Shown: positions 50,343-61,800 of the stretch, one piece after another
Numbering within the stretch: position 1 is the first letter of the stretch
How the letters are laid out: the number at the start of each line of letters is the position of its first letter
Origin: Trogon surrucura
Taxonomy: Eukaryota > Chordata > Aves > Trogoniformes > Trogonidae
NCBI GenBank assembly: GCA_020746105.1
Contig: CM036621.1
Coordinates: forward strand, 25,191,501 to 25,255,500
Direction of reading: 5' to 3'
DNA length: 64,000 nt
Translations under genes and position numbers: made by a program
Notes under the pieces: generated by a model
The model's database searches: none
What the model was told of the DNA's origin: nothing
What the model saw: only the letters and a program-made list of their open reading frames with translations

Positions 50343-53300
50343 GAAAACAAAGAAGGTCTGAATTTTAATTCAGAGCTGTTGACTTAACAAAGGCCAGCAT
50401 ATGGCAGTGCAGTTGTGTTTTAAACATAAGCACTGGCTTCAGAAACTGTGTTCTTCCTTATACGGAAACTGTGAGACAGACAAGCAACAAAGGATACGCA
50501 CTCTATATTTTCTCCTTTTGGTCCCTTGATGGGGATAGTAATAAGTTTCAATAACCTGTCAGTCACCATTCTTAAAGAGGATGGAGCGGGAAGGAAGAGC
50601 CAGGATTAAAACCTGCGTAGTTTTATCAACCACTCACCATGAATGCACAATTCCTTTTCTTCTGATACTCTGTGAAGATTTTCTCACTTGATTTCACTCA
50701 TTCACATTTGTAGTTTACCTTTAGGGCGCAGTTATGCGACAAATGCTCTCTGGTAGCAAATCCAGGCTAACAAGGTGTGGGTCCCAGCCATGCAGCCTTT
50801 CCCTGCTCTCCAGGTTACACAGGACAGAGCCAGCAAACAGCAAGCCAGGGAGAAAACAGGCCCAAGAGAGGGCTCTAGAGGAGAAAACACGCTGCTGATT
50901 TGGAGTCTAAGCCTCCTTCCTTCCACCTACCCTATGTCCTGAACAAGATGTGTATGGGGAGGTGTCTCACATCCCAGCTTGCTTAGGACACTGTGGGCTT
51001 TTCCCTCTGTCCAGGAGTAACTTACCTCTTGCACTGTAGGACAACTGAAGTCCCACTGAATATGAGCAGCAGGATTCACTCTTTTTCTTTGTCTGCCTGG
51101 CATGCTCCTTTTGAGACAGTGAAGTTTTCTGAGGCTATTCAGGGACTTTATTGCATTTTATATCAATCACATCCGTTCTATACATCTATAAAAGAATAAG
51201 GTAGCAGGAGCTGCTGAAACATTTTCCATTTCAATAGCAAGTTACTTTTTTTCCCTTTTTTTTTTTAATCAACATTTTCACCTGTTCAGGGTCACACAGT
51301 GGCTTCATATTCTTCTTTGGAATAGGCTCTCCTTGCAGCCAAATACTGTGGCACCGGCAGTCAGTCTAGTCCCAAAATATTTTCGTCACTCACGCTCAAC
51401 AGTTACCCTGCTCCTGCCTTCTCTTCTGCTACATGCTTAGGACTCACTGGCCTGGCTCAGCATTACAGGATAACTCCACACCATAGCACGTGTCCCCACC
51501 GTGGGTCCTGCAGTTACTAGCCAGGATCGCTGTGCTGCTAAACCAAAGCGCCCTCCCTGCTCACTTCCCTGGCTCAACTAACTCACCCAAGGGAGGCGGG
51601 GGGAGCGAATTATCTGTAGTCAAGTTACAGGTGTAGTAAACAGCCATTTAATTGATTTATGTATTTCTTTTATGTATATTTATGTACATAGATAGACGTA
51701 TGTGTGTCTGTTTAAAAAACTAAAAAAAATACTGCCCTTTAGTCCAGAATGACTAAATGCCCTTTAGTCATGTTTACAAAAAGCAGAGTACAGGTTCCAA
51801 TGCCCTCTAACACACTATCAAAACTTTTTGTGACCAAAAGCTCAGTGCTGTGAGCCCTATAATGTAGTACAGGGGAAGAGTAGTTAGAAGTGTCCTCGTG
51901 ATAAGGCTTAACTTCATGACTAAGGGACAGTGTTAGCTTTAGGTGACTCTGGGAGGTAGTCTGCAGCCTACAGTGCAAGTGGTAAGCTGTCTGTCATCTA
52001 CTATACTGCCCAATAATATTTTTATATTGTTATATTCTATAGAGATTTTTTTAGTGATGTTCTCTATACTTCAGAGCTCAAGGCTGTAGGATTAAATTGA
52101 TTTATGAATTGTTCAAAGAAATACCACGTAGCTGTAACTAGGCCATGCAAGTCAATATTGATTAGAAGCAAAGAGTTTACATCTGTCTTAGCAAACCATC
52201 TGACCCATACCTACTCCTCTAACAGAGCTGCATGTATCAGTGATCCAGCCCACTACTGCCTTTTGCTGCTCAACAACAATCCCACCACCAACCCAAAGGA
52301 ATCCACAACCCTACAAAATGCTCAGAAAGCTGTCTTTCAGCTACTATACATTTCTCATCTCACCTCAAGATGCCTTTTTGTTCTTTCTTAGAATACTATG
52401 TGTCAGTCCATCCTGCTTACATTCAGTGAAAGTGGGAAAAAATAAACTGGTTCTACATAAATCTGGCTTTCCAATTTATGCATTGTCTTTAATGTGTAGG
52501 CCACCTGGTGTAACCACACAGTGACATGCTTTGGTTTATGGCTGTTTAGCAAACAGAACTGTAGTGGCATGAGGTGCCATCAACTAATCCCTGCAGCTGC
52601 ATGGCCATGTGGGGCTAAACTGGAGGTTAGAGGCCACAAACTCAGTGCACACACACACTGCCCACACCTGTTCAAGCATCATTTAGCAGATATGTTGTAA
52701 AACAACTACAGCCTTGTAACAAGATTCACATTTTCCTTTTTTTAAGATGATAGCCATTTCTAAAGATGGTTAAGGTTCAGGGAGAGTGAGGTAATCAAAT
52801 CTTAGCCTCATTGTTTTGACTTTAAATTGTAAGATCTAGGAAGGAGGCTGGGTTCTTCCATGGTATGGGGGGAAAAAAAAATGTTGTTGGTGACTTTTTG
52901 AAAGCAATGCATCATGTCACCAAATTTTCATCCCTACCTCTGTCATTAACTGAGTATTATTTCACTGTTGCTGGCAAAACTTGTGAGCTTGCAAAGATGA
53001 AAGCTTGGATGTCTGTTACACATGGTAATTGTTAATTGGTTAAGGCCTCACTTAAGATCTTTGCCTTTCCCTTTATACTTAGAAATTGGCCTGAACATCC
53101 CCTACTTCTGAAGTGAGAGAAGATTTACAGTCTTTCTTAAAATAACACTTTTTTTTTCCTCTGGAGGCTGTAGGTGGGTTTGTGGTAAGTAAGGGAGGAC
53201 TGGAGAGAGATTCATTTTTTGTCTATGTGATGTGTGGGTGGCCTTTTATTTTTTTATATTGCTGTGGAAGATTATGTCAAATGTTTGACCTTGCCTTTGG

Positions 53301-55489
53301 GCTGTGTAGCAGAGGTTTGTGTCACAGTTTCCCTCTCTTTTAAAGGCATTGCTTCAATGCACAAAGTTATTCTTATGAAATCACTTCCTCAGCTTGAGGT
53401 GAGCATGTCCCATGTCCCAAATCATGTATTTGCAATTAAAACAAATAACAAAAATTATATTTATCATCATATGAAGAAAAGCCAACTGCATCCTAATTAA
53501 AGGATTGTAAGAGAATATCAGGACTGCCTCGTAATCCAGAAAAGGTGAGAGCAGCCTGTTCATTCACTGCAACCACTTGCTGACCAGGACTACTATGTCA
53601 TTCCAGGGAAACTGCATAGGGTGCTGTTTAGTCTAACTTGTGTACCGATGAGTAACAACAGGGCTGTAGATACTCAAGGAAACACCTTCTTACCTTAGCT
53701 ATTCTATGGTCAGGTTTGATTTAAGTGTTTTTGACAGCAAGCTGTGCTATGTAGGTATCAAGACCCTAAAAAAATTAGTAGGTAGCGACATATATGCATA
53801 GATATAAATAAACATGGCCAAAGGCACACACGTATTCATGGACGACTATGCCAGACACCTGATTAAACCTGTGAGGAAGAATTATCTTCCCATCTTAAAA
53901 CGGGTACTGCTCATGGTGACTTATACGGCTGTCCCTTACTTCCTTGTTGGTACGCTTCTTCAGTAATTAGAAGTGAAGCTTGCTCATTAGTGCTTGACAT
54001 CACGAAGGGATGAAGTTGAGGAGTAACATCTGAAGTAGACCTGGTATACATCTCTGTGCAGATTTACTAGCGTGGAGTAATCCTTTCATTGAACTGTTCT
54101 AGACAGAAATCACAGGTTTTACAGTACTTAAACTCCCTTTTCCAGTGAGAGTGTCTAAGGATGGTTTTGACAGGTGTACTCAGTGAGAGCTGGAACATTT
54201 TATTACACATTTCTCCACAGTCCTGCACAAATACTGTTGTGCATTGATTGCCCACATCCCAAACACGCTGTTTGCTTAAGAAACCACCAGTGCAGCCATT
54301 TTATACTAAGATCTTTACATCATTTACATCCAGGTTAGGACAAATTAATTATTTGTAGGCGTTTTAGATGCTTAACTGAGTCTTCTGCAGTGCTCTGCTC
54401 ATCTTCTTGCTTCTCCATGATTCAGAATTGAACAAGGTTTATCATATTGTGGGGGATAATAAATCACTGTGATGATGCCACTGCACAGAAGATTAATTTT
54501 GTCAGCTTTAATAACAATACTACTTTAAATAGTTGAATGCCAGCCACATGCATGTAATCTTACAGACTCCGTAAGGAGTTTTTGTTAAACTTAAAAATAT
54601 GTAGTTGTGTGTAGGATTATGTCTAATTTCTGCACTGCAATAGAAGAAGCACAGTCTAAAGCTTGCAAAAAACTTTTAAATGCACTTGTGAGAGATTGCA
54701 AGATCTTTGGACTGCTTAGCAAAATTATCGATCCATCATAATCTGATCTATAAGAGCTAAAGGTGCCATGAGATGCTCTGTTCAACCATATAAAATAGCT
54801 AAATTATACCAGGTTATAATTGTACTTGACTACATAAGTGGTGATAGGGTGACATTTGTTGTTACTGCAGAATTGCTCACAGCCCTCACTGCATCCTCCA
54901 GGGCAGCTGATATTCATTATTATTAGAAAAGAGCTAATTCCAGAGCGTGAGCAAAAGAGAAAAGCAGCTGGGTTAGTCTTAGTGCAATGTATTAATAGCA
55001 TCGGTTTCATGACTGAAGTATTATTCATGACTTGGTGATACATGTTGCTTAACTTTATGGGCCACAACCTGTCTCAAAGAGAAAAAAGAAACCACAGCAA
55101 TCTCTCCTTCTTTTAGAACACAAATACATAAATTTTAATCTGATAAAAATACAAAATGAAACCATGTACAAGTTATGTACAAACCCTTTTTACAGGACAA
55201 TATATTTATCACTGGATATTACATATGACAAAGTCAGGTAGATCATTTCTGAGCACCAGCATTTGTTCTCTCTCACCAACCCATAATGGTAAAAAATAAA
55301 TTAATGAAGTCATACTCCTTTTTCCTGATGAACTTTTAAGTTATGATAGCTGGTTCCACTCCCAAATTGTAACTAGACATGTGTAACCATCAAAATACAC
55401 TGTATATATATGTTTGTATGTGTGTTTTTTCAGAAGGAAGAAAAAAATAATCAGCCTTGAACTCTACAGAAATGCAAAAATTAAGTTTC
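50343..55489. other. Mixed single-copy DNA with GC-richer patches, no identified gene
   Basis: Two GC-richer patches, at about 50740-50990 and 51330-51610, contrast with the surrounding AT-rich DNA. Neither contains a recognised gene or repeat. A minus-strand frame at 51739-51978 and overlapping plus-strand frames at 52104-52524 are unrecognised. The rest shows nothing beyond homopolymer runs. Confidence 0.45.
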
Positions 55490-55501
55490 TTTTTTTTTTT
55501 T

Positions 55502-57729
55502 GAACAGAGGTTAGTTTATTTGCATTGACTAAGCATGTGTGTCCCAAGCTATAACATGGTAGAAGCGGCATTTTAACTGCTACTTAAGGAGAAATTGAGA
55601 TAACTTCTGTTGACCTTTTCATGTAGTTCCTGTTAGTTATTGTCCAGCCCACAAAGTGCTCATATGCCAAATTTTTGGTTTCTGAAATAGCTATGTTTTC
55701 TATTACATGTATTCAACTGCCTAATACATTGTGTTGTGTTTTGTTTTAAGTTGTAAAGATCTCCTCTAAAGTGCATAGACTGAAGCAGTAGGAAGCTCTC
55801 TCTCAACCTCACAAAGGTTCTAATTAGTTGCAGCATTACTGTGTTTAGCTTAAGTTAGCTATTGTTCTAAGTTAGACCCAAAGTGAAAAAAAGTATTTCA
55901 TATTTTCTTCCTTACTCCTATCCCTTCTCATTTTGTTAACAGTATTAGTTAACAGTTAACATTAATACACCATTATACAAAACATACATAAGACCAGCAG
56001 TTCTATCTATTAACTTCAGTGGAATTTACTTGGTTATATAGACTACTGCACATTATAGACTATACAGTTTCTGTGTGGCTGCATGATCTATAGCAGAGAG
56101 TATCTTTGCAGAATAGATAGAGTGCGTATATAAATACAGCTTGGGTAAATGCCAGGGCAGAATTGTCAATACTATAGGCCCATGCACCATTCTAGGCAGT
56201 GGCCACAGCTGAGCAGCGACTCCACTCCTTCCATTATTTCATATGGGGACTGTACCCACATCTACTAGTATTGCTCAGTACAAAAGGAGTACAAATACTA
56301 TGCCTGCTAACTGAATATGAGAAGGTGTGGTGTGCATATATAATGTATGCAACACTATAGCCCCTAAGCCTAGGATTTTTCATTCTTAGAATAAAAAATA
56401 AAAAAATTGAAAATTAACAAAGGGCTTGTTCATATATTGAGGACACTGATAGTTCAGATGGCAGGGAGAGGAAAATAAAAGAAGGAATATAAAGACTTTT
56501 CCTCTAAATTTTTCTATCCATATCCCATTGACAGATATTCCCAGGCCAATCCACTGTAACACAGGGAAAGAATTTTTGTTTTCACTTTGTCCTGTTCATC
56601 GCCTTTCACACATTTGGTTATTTTGTTTAAGCACATTTAAAACTAGAAATGAAAGGTGAGACACACACTCCTTCTGGTGCTAAAGAAAAATCACAATGAT
56701 AATAACAGTGTTCAGAGCAATATACCACACACATGCGCACACATACTGACCTCAATATGTATTCGTTTCAAATACAGAGCAATCCAGACGCCCTTAAGAA
56801 CCTGCTTCTTGATAACATAATTTAAGTACCTGCTCTATGTTTAACTGATGCGAGTCAGCTAAGGCAGGGTGGTTGCTAGTACATTGATGGAATCACTGGT
56901 GAGTGCTCAAGCAGTGGAAACATGCATAATTACCCATTTGTAAATTATTGCTTTTTTTAAATGCATTAGTTTATGCATCCAATTATTGCAGTAGTTGTTA
57001 GATGTAGTTCACATACACAAAAGCTGTCCGCTGTGAATAAGGACACACTATTATGCTTTCCCCTTCTTCTATGTTATGAAGAGTTCAGGAAATGCAAATC
57101 CTTATACTGGCCCAAAACCTCCACCCACCTTCCAACAATCTATAATAAGAGGCTATAGGCAATACTTTTGTACTGTCTCTTGTATATTATTTGCAAACTA
57201 CTTTTCCGCTTTTCCACATTGGGCTGAGGCAAATTAAGTCTTTTCACATCCATGCTGCCTGAGTTATTGGGTGGCTTTTTACTTTAAAACTCAAAAAAAT
57301 GGCGGGGGGGAGGCAGGGAGCTTCAGTCTGTCTAAACCTTTTCATGTACTGGTGCAGCTGCTACAACAGCCTGTAAGCTGCTGAAGACATCAACTCTTTC
57401 AAGATATCTGTGTGGCTTTAATAAGGTTACATGGGAGCCTCATAATCCGGAATCTCACGGCCTTCACCTTGTCTAATAAGCACGGGTTCTCCTATCCATG
57501 ATAAACTGCAAAGAGCCATGTGCTTACAAGTTTGAGGACTTGGCTGTGTCCCTCTCAACCCCTGCTTTCGGTGGCCCTACATACCCAGCTTTTGGGCTTC
57601 GTAGGGCTTGCAGGGTCCTCTTTGTGTTACACGTTGCCCATGAACCTGTAGCCATATTACTGATCATGCCCCAAATCAAGGGGTTTGTACTTTCTGCCAC
57701 ATGTGCTTTTTGCTGTTTGGCCATCATTG
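55502..57729 (-). other. Candidate terminal exon and 3' UTR of an unidentified minus-strand transcript
   Basis: On the minus strand a long pyrimidine tract (ggttttttttttctttcat) leads to an AG just before 57729, a strong 3' splice site. The first 300 bases after it are GC-richer than their surroundings. No young repeat interrupts the next 2.2 kb, which ends at a poly(A) signal near 55515. Read in frame from the upstream candidate exon, the sequence meets CAA TGA at once, which would end the protein a residue after the junction. Other frames give 23 or 67 codons before a stop. The product is not recognised. Supporting facts are only splice-site shape, composition and the poly(A) signal. Confidence 0.25.
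55515..55520 (-). other. Candidate poly(A) signal AATAAA with downstream A run, minus strand
   Basis: The plus strand TTTATT is AATAAA on the minus strand. It is followed 13 bases later, in the minus direction, by 12 consecutive A (plus-strand T at 55490-55501). This is the arrangement of a cleavage and polyadenylation site, or of the 3' end of a retrocopied mRNA. Processed retrocopies are rare in birds because CR1 does not prime on poly(A), so a real 3' end is the more attractive reading. Confidence 0.35.
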
Positions 57730-58074
57730 CTGATGATATGAAAGAAAAAAAAAACCAAACCTGTTAAAACAGACGTGACAGTTTTAGAAAGTTTTTGACA
57801 AATACAAAGAAATTTTTGCACCCTTTTTTTTTTTTTCTTAGTAATAAATATGTTGCATACTTAGGCTCTTACAAGCAACAGTATGACAGTCACATCAAGA
57901 CCTTAGAAGCGTATTTAGACTCTTCTTTATACCTTAACTTGCTGCTTGGCACTTACCACCCAAAGAGCAACCTGTTGGCAGATAGTTTTTAACCCCTTCA
58001 TTTTAGTGCTTCAGGGGACAAATTAAAATAGCCATGAGACACGGGGACAGCAGGATTTCTGGCAACGTGGGAGT

Positions 58075-58262
58075 GTGTGCACACACAGAGACACACACAC
58101 AGAGACACACACACAGACACACAGACACATAGACAGACAGACACTGTGTCTCTCTGTCTGTCTCTGTCACACACACACACACAGACACACACACACACAC
58201 TCTCTCTCTCTCTCACTCACACACACTCACACACACACTCTTTCACACACACTCACACACGT
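58075..58262. repeat. Compound microsatellite (CA, CAGA, CT and CACT units)
   Basis: About 190 bp of alternating acac, agac and cagaca units switch at 58145-58170 to tctctgtctg. They return to (CA)n, then (TC)n at 58200-58214 and tcac-type repeats to the end. The open frames it produces on both strands (His-Thr and Val-Cys rich) are artefacts. It lies in the putative intron between the two candidate minus-strand exons. Confidence 0.95.
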
Positions 58263-58712
58263 TTATGTGTGGACATCAATCTATGCAAACAGACACACAC
58301 GCCCTTCTTGCCCCAGTATGATTTACCAAAAAAAGAGAGAGTTGTTTAGCCTGTATTAATTGTACATGCAATTAATGAAAAAGCTGACATTCCTTTCCTC
58401 CCACTTTATTGTTTGAGAAAGGAGGAAAAATTATTGATAAAGATCGAAACCTTATTTCTACATCAATCATCACGATCTGTCAGCTGTCATTTAGACCACT
58501 TTCCCAGCCACTTGCCTTGATATAACTGCATGTAGTCAACTACTTGTGCTTGGCCTTATCATGGTCTTTAATGGCTGAATATCAAACGGGTTTTCTACAT
58601 GTTCCTCTGTTTAACTGACAGAAGTCCTTTGATCATCAGAAAAGGAGTAAGAAAAGACTATTGATTGCTCTTAGCCTTTCTGTTATTGGGAAATGCAAAC
58701 CCATAACTATAC
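58263..58712. other. Repeat-free interval, possible intron
   Basis: No open frame or known repeat is visible. The part at 58340-58520 has attaattgtacatgcaattaa-type palindromic AT words and ATCAATCA/TGTCAGCTGTCA motifs, giving it the look of a conserved non-coding element. Conservation was not tested. Confidence 0.4.
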
Positions 58713-58857
58713 CTGTTTGGCTGTCTTGCTCTCTAGAGTGTTGGTCTGTCTATCCGTCTTACATATGGAACTATCTGTGCTGGGAGAGAGCTTGAGTGTA
58801 TTCAGGTCATCTTCCTGATTTATGTACAGCTTGGTTTCTTTGGGTGTGACAGTTGAA
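58713..58857 (-). CDS. Candidate internal coding exon, gene not identified
   Basis: On the minus strand a T/G-rich tract ends in tttgtccag just before 58857, and AAACAG|GTATAG closes the exon at 58713. The 145 bases are open in only one of three frames, entering with one base that completes a codon and leaving on a whole codon (48 codons). The peptide is strongly hydrophilic and rich in Ser, Thr, Lys and Asp (starts STVTPKETKLYINQEDD, ends LESKTAKQ). This fits a soluble linker or cytoplasmic tail segment. I do not recognise the protein. The frame continues upstream to an ATG at 58904, but that part contains the pyrimidine-rich acceptor tract and is more likely intron. Codon content and splice signals argue for an exon; a chance open frame remains possible. 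Confidence 0.32.
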
Positions 58858-61800
58858 CTGGACAAAGACACACACAAACCTTGGGAGTGTTGCATTTGAT
58901 TCATTAGTAATTGTTATCTGGTGAATGCTCACTTCTGAAGGAAGGACACTCAGAAATGGCACTGTGTATGATAAAGTGTAAGATAGAATGTTTTATGCCC
59001 CTACAGTAAACACCGGTCTTGTAAGACAAAAAAAAAAACTTTAAAAAGTTTCACAAGTACTTGGTGAAGCTGAACACAAATTTTGAAAACTGTCCTGTAT
59101 TCAGGACCAGCTTTTTTTTCTTCACTCTACTTATACTACAAATGCAGTTCATAAATGAAAAAGGAGCACTGACTTCAAAGAAAAGGCTTAACATGACCCA
59201 ACGCAGAAACTGGATGTCGATTATAACGTGCCACTAGCTGAAGCAGCATAGATCAGAAGATCTCACCAGAATCATCTTCTGTTTTGGGGACTGTGAAACG
59301 GGTTAAACATGGTCTAAATAAAAATGAAAACTCCTTGAATTGTTTCGTTACTTTGTAGGAGAGTGAAATATTTTAAACAATCCAATTTTACAGATACCAT
59401 ATTAACAATTCTTGCCATTGTCTTTAAATAGCTATTCTACAAAATGTAACAACAAAGTAGTCACAGTCCAAGAAGTCACTCCAGAATAAAGCATATTAGT
59501 TGTTAGTATGGTTATATTTGTACTGCAGCCAGTGGATAAACATTAAAGCTGAGATAGATTAGCTTGAATGTTGGATTATACAGTGGACATCATTGTTTTC
59601 ACAATAAATTCATCTGCTTTGTATTTGTTTCGTTCACTGATATTTCTCTAATGATAAAAGTACCACAGCATGTTTTATTGTGGTGGTTAACAGTTCTGCA
59701 AAATTACAAAGCCTAGAGTTAACTTGCACGATGAAAAATCTGCCTTTCCAATGACTGGGTCCTACTTTTTTGTTTTAATCTTTATTAGCACAGCCTTTTT
59801 CTTTTCTATTTTTTTCTTGTTTTCACACAATTGTGTCAGGTGTTGCTAATTTGAGATAGAGAGAGTTACTAAATCTTTTAGAACATCAAATGCTTGGGTG
59901 GATAGATACTGCAGCACAGATATGAAACATCACATTTTTGTCTGATGGCTATATAGCTTGTTGGCAACTTTGTGAAACTGCTGACACAAAAGGCACCCTT
60001 CAAAGGCCTTTTGTAAGTTATCATAATAAATACATTCATTACTCTTTTTTCGATTTCGTTATTACTGTATTTTAACATGTGGTGTCCCAGCAAAAAGAAA
60101 ATGAAAAAAAACACCAACTGCTAAAATAAGATGTTGCTTGGTGCAGGAATCAACTGAGAAGAGCATGTTGTGAGATTATAGAGCTGAGGCTAAACCAGTT
60201 TTTATCCTGATCTAAACTCACCAAAAGGAGACTCAATGTGTCATTTACCAAGGTATGAGCTATAAGCAAAGTGCAAAGATCTGGAGCTGAACCTCTATTC
60301 ACCTCAGGAAGAAGTTGAACCAAATAAACAAGATCGATGCAAGGCCATCAGCACATTTGTAGTAAGGAACCAAAAAAATTATGGTAGATGAGGTTTGTAA
60401 CTTATGATTTCATGCACTATTTACTCACTCTGGATTAAAGCACAGTAATACATGGCAAAAGAAGAGGAACCGCCAAGCTTGCCTTCCTGAAATTAGCAAT
60501 GGCTGATGGCTAATGGGAAGCAGAGTGCAATTGCCAGATTTGCCATTTATAGCAAGTGCTGCCTATGAGCATGTTATCTCCACGGCCCTCGGTTTTGGGG
60601 GGGGCAATGTTCACTACATCAGTGTTGCAGAAGGTTATCAAGGATGTTGGGTGTCTCCGTACTTGTGTGTGTGTGTGGTGGGAAAGGGTCACGGGGAGGG
60701 CATGTGTGTGGTATTTGGACCTTAACATAACTGGCAATTAAGATGATCTGTATATGGTAGTAAAATAAAAGAATGCTTCAGAAGAATGTTACATGTACAA
60801 AAATATGACTTTCAACTTTGAAAATAAGTTCCATTTATTAAGAGTTGGTGTCAATACTGAACAAAATACACATCCTCCAGTAAAGAAACATTTTGGTGAA
60901 CTGTTTTTTTTTCTTTTTTTTTTGATTTACTAAAATACAAGTTGGACTTTTTTTTTTTTTTTTTTTTTGTAAATATATCATTTGTCTCCCTTAATTACAT
61001 GTCCTTATAGCTGTGACCATCATTCTCCTTTAAGCCAAAGACTGAGGTTTGGGGATTTTTTTTAATTCTTAGGAGTCTGGCCACATATGCAGTTTTTTAA
61101 GGGAAAATACTTGACAATGAAAAAAAAGAAAAATATATTTTTTCTAATAAATAAAAATAATTTAAAATGCTAGAGGCTATACATGACTAGTTTTGATTAC
61201 GTTCATTTATAAATTAAATAGTTTCCAAAATATGTGGAAGCAATATTAAAGGCAGACAAACAAATATCTGTCTACTTTATTTTCCCATTAAGCTTGCCCT
61301 TCTTAACTTCTCCATCAGTGGTTCAGCATGTAAGAGGAATAAATGTCACATCACCATTCATGAAGTTTGTCAGGCTTTAAAAAAATAGTTCTGGCCTCGA
61401 AGGAGTCAACACTCATCTTCAACTTCTCTGATTGGTGGTATCAAGCTGCTTGTCGATTTATATTGATTGATCTGATTGGCCATGTGCGTGCTCATGGGCT
61501 TGATTTGAATGTTTCTGGGATAGGCATTATCCGGCTCATCTGTAAACCATTTCTTTTCTGCTAAGGAGCAAAATGGGTAGAGACAGAATAAGGAGGGAAA
61601 ATGAGAGTCTTAATTAGTGAAGCACATATACACAAACACACAAAAAAAAAAAGGTCGGGGAGCAGTCAGTAAAGTTCGTAAAGAAAAGGCAATCAATAGA
61701 GGGTGACTTTGACTAATTACTAACAATACAGTGCATTAGATTAATACCTCTGAAAATACTTTTCATGAAAGGAGGATGACGTTTGTAGATTTGATAGGAG

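Noticed and set aside
51015-51045. Minus-strand GTAAGT donor-like site
   Set aside because: An acceptor-like tag sits only 8 bases before it, leaving no room for an exon, and no open frame supports it.
57998-58359. Open frames of Val-Cys and His-Thr repeats on both strands
   Set aside because: Artefacts of the CA/CT compound microsatellite.
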